Positions 14,977 to 18,087 of a stretch of 18,087 nucleotides of DNA are shown here, piece by piece. This DNA comes from JAYFRC01 sp034926415 (GTDB lineage Bacteria; Bacillota; Clostridia; Oscillospirales; Oscillospiraceae): positions 1 through 18,087 of the forward strand of contig JAYFRC010000083.1 in NCBI GenBank assembly GCA_034926415.1. The letters are read 5' to 3'. The first letter of the stretch is position 1; every line of letters starts with the position of its first letter. Both the position numbers and the translations under genes were made by a program. Under the pieces are notes generated by a model. That model saw only the letters and a list, made by a program, of their open reading frames with translations, made no database searches and was not told the DNA's origin.

Positions 14977-15088
14977 CGAATGTTCCTCTCATTCTTTTCT
15001 CTCATATTTTGCATTTTGCGAATATTTCAAATCCGTGGCTTTATCGCGGATAAATATATATGCCCGTTCATGTTTTTGCCGAGTGGAT

Positions 15089-15117
15089 ATTATAGCATAT
15101 CGTCAGGCTTATTGCAA
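15089..15117 (-). promoter_or_regulatory. Promoter of the radical SAM gene
   Basis: On the minus strand -35 TTGCAA (15112-15117) and a perfect -10 TATAAT (15089-15094) are 17 bp apart, with TGC before the -10 (extended form). The start would be near 15082, leaving a leader of about 105 nt. In that leader I see only a short ATCCG/CGGAT stem and no known riboswitch. Confidence 0.82.
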
Positions 15118-15179
15118 CTTTTTCATGCGGTTAAATGCTCTTTTGTTCGTATTTAATCAAAGCCGGGCCGAAATTCCGG

Positions 15180-15827
15180 TCAAAAAATACCTTCAAGCCC
15201 GGAGAACGATTCTATATAAACGTCGGCGGCGGAGCGTATTTCCTTTTCATGTCTCGTCTGCGACCTGTCCCACACCCCGACCGTCATGAACCCCGCGGCC
15301 TTAGCCGTGCGGATGGCGAAATACGAATCCTCGAATACCCATGTGCTTAAGCGCGGCGTTCCGAGTTTTTCGCCCGCCGCATTGAAAACAGCCGGGTTTT
15401 CCTTGCCCGCTCCGGCTTCGGTGCAGGTGAATATCGAATCGGCGAAACGGTCGTATAATCCGGCGCGCTTCAGCGCTGTGACAACCTGGCTTCTGTCGGT
15501 GGAGGTGGCTACAGCGACCGGGACGTTCATCTTATCCAGCTTTTCAAGAAATTCGGCAACTCCCGGCTTCGCCTCAGCCCGCGTGCGATAAAACGCGTCG
15601 ACCCTGCCGTTTATCTCAGCTATAAGCTGCTCCGCGCTCTCCTTCGCGCCGCACTCATCGTGCAGGGCCACGCAGAAATCCGCGAGCGTCAGCTGCCTCG
15701 TGCGTTCCCAGAGCGACATCGGCTGTCCGTATCGAGTTATATACTCGGGGCCTATCTCGTCCCACACGCGCATAGTATCCAGCAGAGTTCCATCCATATC
15801 AAAAATGGCTCCGCTTATCTTTCTCAT
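15180..15827 (-). CDS. HAD-superfamily phosphatase (beta-phosphoglucomutase-like subfamily)
   Basis: The 215-residue cytoplasmic protein has HAD motif I DMDGTLLDT with nucleophile D10 and acid D12. A helical cap region of the phosphoglucomutase/phosphonatase type follows. Motif II is VAVATSTDR, motif III the lysine in GAGKENP, and motif IV VFEDSYFAIRTAKAAG. It probably hydrolyses or transfers a phosphate on a small sugar phosphate or nucleotide; the substrate is not predictable. The frame is open further upstream to 15854, but the ATG at 15827 is chosen because GGGAGG lies 7 nt ahead of it and MRKISGAIFDMDGT is the normal family N-terminus. It is monocistronic, divergent from the flippase gene. 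No convincing terminator follows it. Confidence 0.92.
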   Translation of the reverse strand: MRKISGAIFDMDGTLLDTMRVWDEIGPEYITRYGQPMSLWERTRQLTLADFCVALHDECGAKESAEQLIAEINGRVDAFYRTRAEAKPGVAEFLEKLDKMNVPVAVATSTDRSQVVTALKRAGLYDRFADSIFTCTEAGAGKENPAVFNAAGEKLGTPRLSTWVFEDSYFAIRTAKAAGFMTVGVWDRSQTRHEKEIRSAADVYIESFSGLEGIF

Positions 15828-15844
15828 TCCCGCGCCTCCCGTAC

Positions 15845-15873
15845 AGTATAACATCTTCCCCGCAAAATGTAAA
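15845..15873 (-). promoter_or_regulatory. Promoter of the HAD phosphatase gene
   Basis: On the minus strand -35 TTTACA (15868-15873) and an extended -10 TGTTATACT (hexamer TATACT at 15845-15850) have a 17-bp spacer. The start of transcription would fall about 10-15 nt before the ATG at 15827, so the leader is very short and barely holds the Shine-Dalgarno GGGAGG. Confidence 0.75.
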
Positions 15874-15951
15874 GTCTATAATTACATAATGTGGTATGCG
15901 ATATTATGTCGTGTATTTATCGCTTCCGCCGCGTACAATATATAATTGGTA

Positions 15952-15981
15952 TTTACGAAGCGGATATGTTAGAATTATAAT
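15952..15981 (+). promoter_or_regulatory. Candidate promoter of the flippase gene
   Basis: The -35 TTTACG (15952-15957) and a perfect -10 TATAAT (15976-15981) are 18 bp apart. The start would be near 15988, leaving a leader of about 100 nt. A second TATAAT at 15941-15946 has only a poor -35. Confidence 0.6.
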
Positions 15982-16058
15982 GTATATGGCCGCGGGAGTC
16001 AAACCCGCTCCGCCCGTTGGAATATACATGTTATTATAACAGCGCGGTACTCCCGCTG
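15975..16058 (+). promoter_or_regulatory. Dyad and stem-loops between the flippase promoter and start codon
   Basis: ATGTATAT (15980-15987) and ATATACAT (16022-16029) form a perfect long-range dyad, continued by TTATAA (15975-15980) with TTATAA (16034-16039) after a 4-nt bulge. Inside it is a small GCGGG (15992-15996) and CCCGC (16004-16008) hairpin. A second hairpin, CAGCG-GG / CC-CGCTG with one bulged C, spans 16040-16058. The outer dyad overlaps the -10, so it may act as DNA, for example as an operator. I match it to no known riboswitch. Confidence 0.4.
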
Positions 16059-16083
16059 CTGTCGTATATGCAACAAAAAGTGG

Positions 16084-17718
16084 GTGCGGAACTTGTCTGA
16101 AAAACAGAGAAACTCTTTTATAGTGCAGGGCGGAATACTGGCCCTGGCGGGCATACTGACGAAGATAATCGGCTTTGTCTACCGCATTCCGATGGCCAAC
16201 CTTCTTGGAAACGAGGGCAACGGAATATACTCCGTCGCCTACGGCATCTATAATATCGCGCTCACACTGTCGACAATGGGACTTCCGCTCGCCGTGTCGA
16301 AGACCGTGTCGGCGCGCCTTGCCAAGGGCGAGCACAAAAACTCGACCCGCGTTATGCGCAACGCTTTCATACTCGCTCTTATACTTGGAGCCGCCGCCGC
16401 GTGCGCGCTGTTTTTCGGAGCGCACGCGCTGGAGGCGTTTTACGCCCGGCCCGGCCTGGCGCGGCCTTTGCGCGTGCTGGCTCCCGTGGCGTTCATTTTC
16501 GCACTCCTCGGCGTTTTCCGGGGCTACTCGCAGGGCAACGGCACGACAGTGCCGACCGCGCTGTCGCAGGTCGTCGACCAGTGCTTCAACGCAGTGGTGA
16601 GCGTCGCCGCTGCCTACCTGCTCATGACGAGTTTCGCTTCAGATCCCGAGGTCGCGTCCTACGGAGCCATGGGCGGCACCGTAGGCACGCTTGCGGGCGG
16701 CCTTGCGAGCCTTATATACCTGCTGATAAACTTTATCCGACGGCTGCCGTCGATACGCTCGCGCGACAGGCTTGACGAAAGCGACAACGCCGAAACGAAC
16801 CGGTATGTAACAAAGGTGCTCATCCTTACTATATTGCCCGTCATACTGAGCCAGACCATATATCAGATAGGTTATACGATAGACGACTTCATTTTCGGCA
16901 ACTTTATGGCCTCTTCCGGCACGGCGAGCTCAGTCACCGCGTCGCTTCAGGGCGTTTTCAACACCCAGTACAACCAACTCGTCAACCTGCCGGTAGCCAT
17001 ATCGACGGCCATGGCGATATCTCTGATGCCGAGCATCGTCTCGGCGCATGTCCGCCGGGAAAAGGCCGAGGTGCGCCGCCAGATAACGGCCACGCTCAAA
17101 ATAAACATGGCCTTCGTCCTGCCCTGCGTCGTTGGGCTGGCGGTTCTCGCCGACCCGATAATGACCGTGCTGTTCCCCGCCCTCGGCGAGTATCACGACA
17201 CAGCCGCCGCCCTGCTGCGCTGGGGCTCCGCCGCCGCCGCGTTCTACGCGCTCTCGACGCTCACCACCTCTATGCTCCAGGGCACGAACCATATGCGCGT
17301 ACCGGTCTATCACAGCGCTATATCCCTCACGATACACGTCGTGCTCATCGTCATACTTCTCAGGGCCGGGCTCGGCGTCTGGGCGCTGCTCATCGGCAAC
17401 GTGACTTTCCCGCTCGTCGTATCGCTGCTCAACTGCCGCTCCGTCACACGGAATCTTAAATACCGCTGGGATCTGTTCCCGACGTTCATAACGCCGCTCA
17501 TCTGCTCGCTTCTGATGGGGCTTTTCTGTCACTGGTGCTACGTTTTGACGCTGGCGCTTTCGCACCACCATATCGTCGCACTCTGCGCGGCGATAATACT
17601 CTCCATGTTGGTCTACATCCTCGTGCTGCTAAAATCCCACTGCTTCACAAAGCGCGAGATACTGGCGCTGCCCATGGGCGGGCGCATACTGCGGCTCGCG
17701 ATAAAATTACACTTATAA
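16084..17718 (+). CDS. Polysaccharide/lipid-linked precursor flippase, MurJ/SpoVB-like (MOP superfamily)
   Basis: The 544-residue integral membrane protein has about 14 hydrophobic segments and the family N-terminus SFIVQGGILALAGILTKIIGFVYRIPMANLLGNEGNGIYS, typical of SpoVB/MurJ-type flippases that move lipid-linked wall or polysaccharide precursors across the membrane. Later segments keep the fold, including the charged loop ahead of VTKVLILTILPVILSQTIYQIGYTIDDFIFG. The start is uncertain. The GTG at 16084 gives MRNLSEKQRN, and a TTG at 16093 would give MSEKQRN. Neither has a strong ribosome site (GGGTGCGG lies close to the TTG). A 10-codon reading frame at 16068-16100 overlaps this region. 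MurJ, SpoVB or a capsule flippase cannot be told apart here. Confidence 0.9.
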   Translation: MRNLSEKQRNSFIVQGGILALAGILTKIIGFVYRIPMANLLGNEGNGIYSVAYGIYNIALTLSTMGLPLAVSKTVSARLAKGEHKNSTRVMRNAFILALILGAAAACALFFGAHALEAFYARPGLARPLRVLAPVAFIFALLGVFRGYSQGNGTTVPTALSQVVDQCFNAVVSVAAAYLLMTSFASDPEVASYGAMGGTVGTLAGGLASLIYLLINFIRRLPSIRSRDRLDESDNAETNRYVTKVLILTILPVILSQTIYQIGYTIDDFIFGNFMASSGTASSVTASLQGVFNTQYNQLVNLPVAISTAMAISLMPSIVSAHVRREKAEVRRQITATLKINMAFVLPCVVGLAVLADPIMTVLFPALGEYHDTAAALLRWGSAAAAFYALSTLTTSMLQGTNHMRVPVYHSAISLTIHVVLIVILLRAGLGVWALLIGNVTFPLVVSLLNCRSVTRNLKYRWDLFPTFITPLICSLLMGLFCHWCYVLTLALSHHHIVALCAAIILSMLVYILVLLKSHCFTKREILALPMGGRILRLAIKLHL

Positions 17719-17808
17719 TAAATTCCCCCGGGCGCGCACATCGTTGGGAAAAACAATTTAATTTCATCCCACTGCCCGCGGGCGGCGGGATTCTGCGAGG
17801 CTTATCGT

Positions 17809-18087
17809 ATGAAATACAATCTTAAAAATCTCAAGCGCGTGAACTCCGCGAAGGCGGGCATGAGGAACGTCGTGTTTCTCGGGCTCGTCAGCTTTTTTGC
17901 CGATATATCGACTGAGATGGTCTACCCTCTGATACCGCTGTACCTCACGTCCGCGTTCGGCGCGACCCCGGTGCTTATCGGCGTCATAGAGGGCATCGCC
18001 GAGAGCGTCGCCAGCCTGCTCAAGGTCTTCAGCGGCTATGTAAGCGACCGCTGGCAGCACAAAAAGCCCCTTGCCTTCTGCGGCTAC
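17809..18087 (+). CDS. MFS transporter, N-terminal part (runs off the window)
   Basis: The first 93 residues are visible and the frame is open to the edge. After a basic N-terminus (MKYNLKNLKRVNSAKAGMRN), a first hydrophobic segment reads VVFLGLVSFFADISTEMVYPLIPLYL. It is followed by PVLIGVIEGIAESVASLLKVFSGYVSDRW, the MFS helix 2 and the conserved G-x-x-x-D-R loop. This fits drug/metabolite MFS exporters. The substrate is unknown. GCGAGG is 8 nt ahead of the ATG. It follows the flippase gene by 90 nt, with no clear terminator or promoter in the gap, so it may be co-transcribed. Confidence 0.85.
   Translation, partial: MKYNLKNLKRVNSAKAGMRNVVFLGLVSFFADISTEMVYPLIPLYLTSAFGATPVLIGVIEGIAESVASLLKVFSGYVSDRWQHKKPLAFCGY

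Noticed and set aside
16040..16062. Resemblance of GCGGTACTCCCGC in the flippase leader to a T-box antiterminator
   Set aside because: The conserved T-box sequence (GGGTGGNACCGCG) is not matched and there is no specifier stem or terminator pair.

Overview
The window looks like chromosome from a strictly anaerobic Gram-positive bacterium of the Clostridia (Bacillota), perhaps an Oscillospirales-like gut or digester fermenter. The evidence is strong purine-rich ribosome binding sites, consensus housekeeping promoters with 17-bp spacers, a lipobox protein, a ZTP riboswitch, a trimeric NAD-linked [FeFe] hydrogenase and a SpoVB/MurJ-type flippase. The DNA is GC-rich but uses ATA isoleucine codons freely. 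No species can be named from this. I see no mobile element, CRISPR array, tRNA or rRNA body.

Layout. (1) 1-170: two consensus promoters in tandem fire leftward off the edge, probably into an rRNA or other very highly expressed operon. (2) 212-4303: one rightward operon with its own promoter and terminator. It encodes a lipoprotein, a YhaN-like coiled-coil ATPase with a membrane hairpin, a 40-residue membrane protein starting at TTG, and an Mrp/NBP35 iron-sulfur carrier ATPase. (3) 4319-9494: a leftward Crp/Fnr-type regulator divergent from hydC-hydB-hydA, with palindromic and repeated elements between them. (4) 9603-11136: a strong promoter, a ZTP riboswitch with an overlapping terminator, and an OFA-family (oxalate/formate) MFS transporter. 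(5) 11175-13423, leftward: a degenerate RecF/SMC-type ATPase head protein followed closely by an M29 aminopeptidase. (6) 13437-15117, leftward: a radical SAM/SPASM enzyme with its own promoter and terminator. (7) 15180-15873, leftward: a HAD phosphatase. (8) 15952-18087, rightward: a polysaccharide flippase and the start of another MFS transporter.

How it fits together. The hydrogenase would exchange electrons among NAD(H), ferredoxin and H2. The nearby Mrp protein may help deliver Fe-S clusters, though the sequence does not prove that link. The ZTP riboswitch senses the purine intermediate that accumulates when 10-formyl-tetrahydrofolate is short. Its position in front of an oxalate/formate-type carrier suggests a formate-supply response: import formate when one-carbon units run low. 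That is the most interesting regulatory arrangement here. The second is the ATPase-like protein that has lost its Walker A lysine and Walker B acidic pair but is translationally close to an aminopeptidase.
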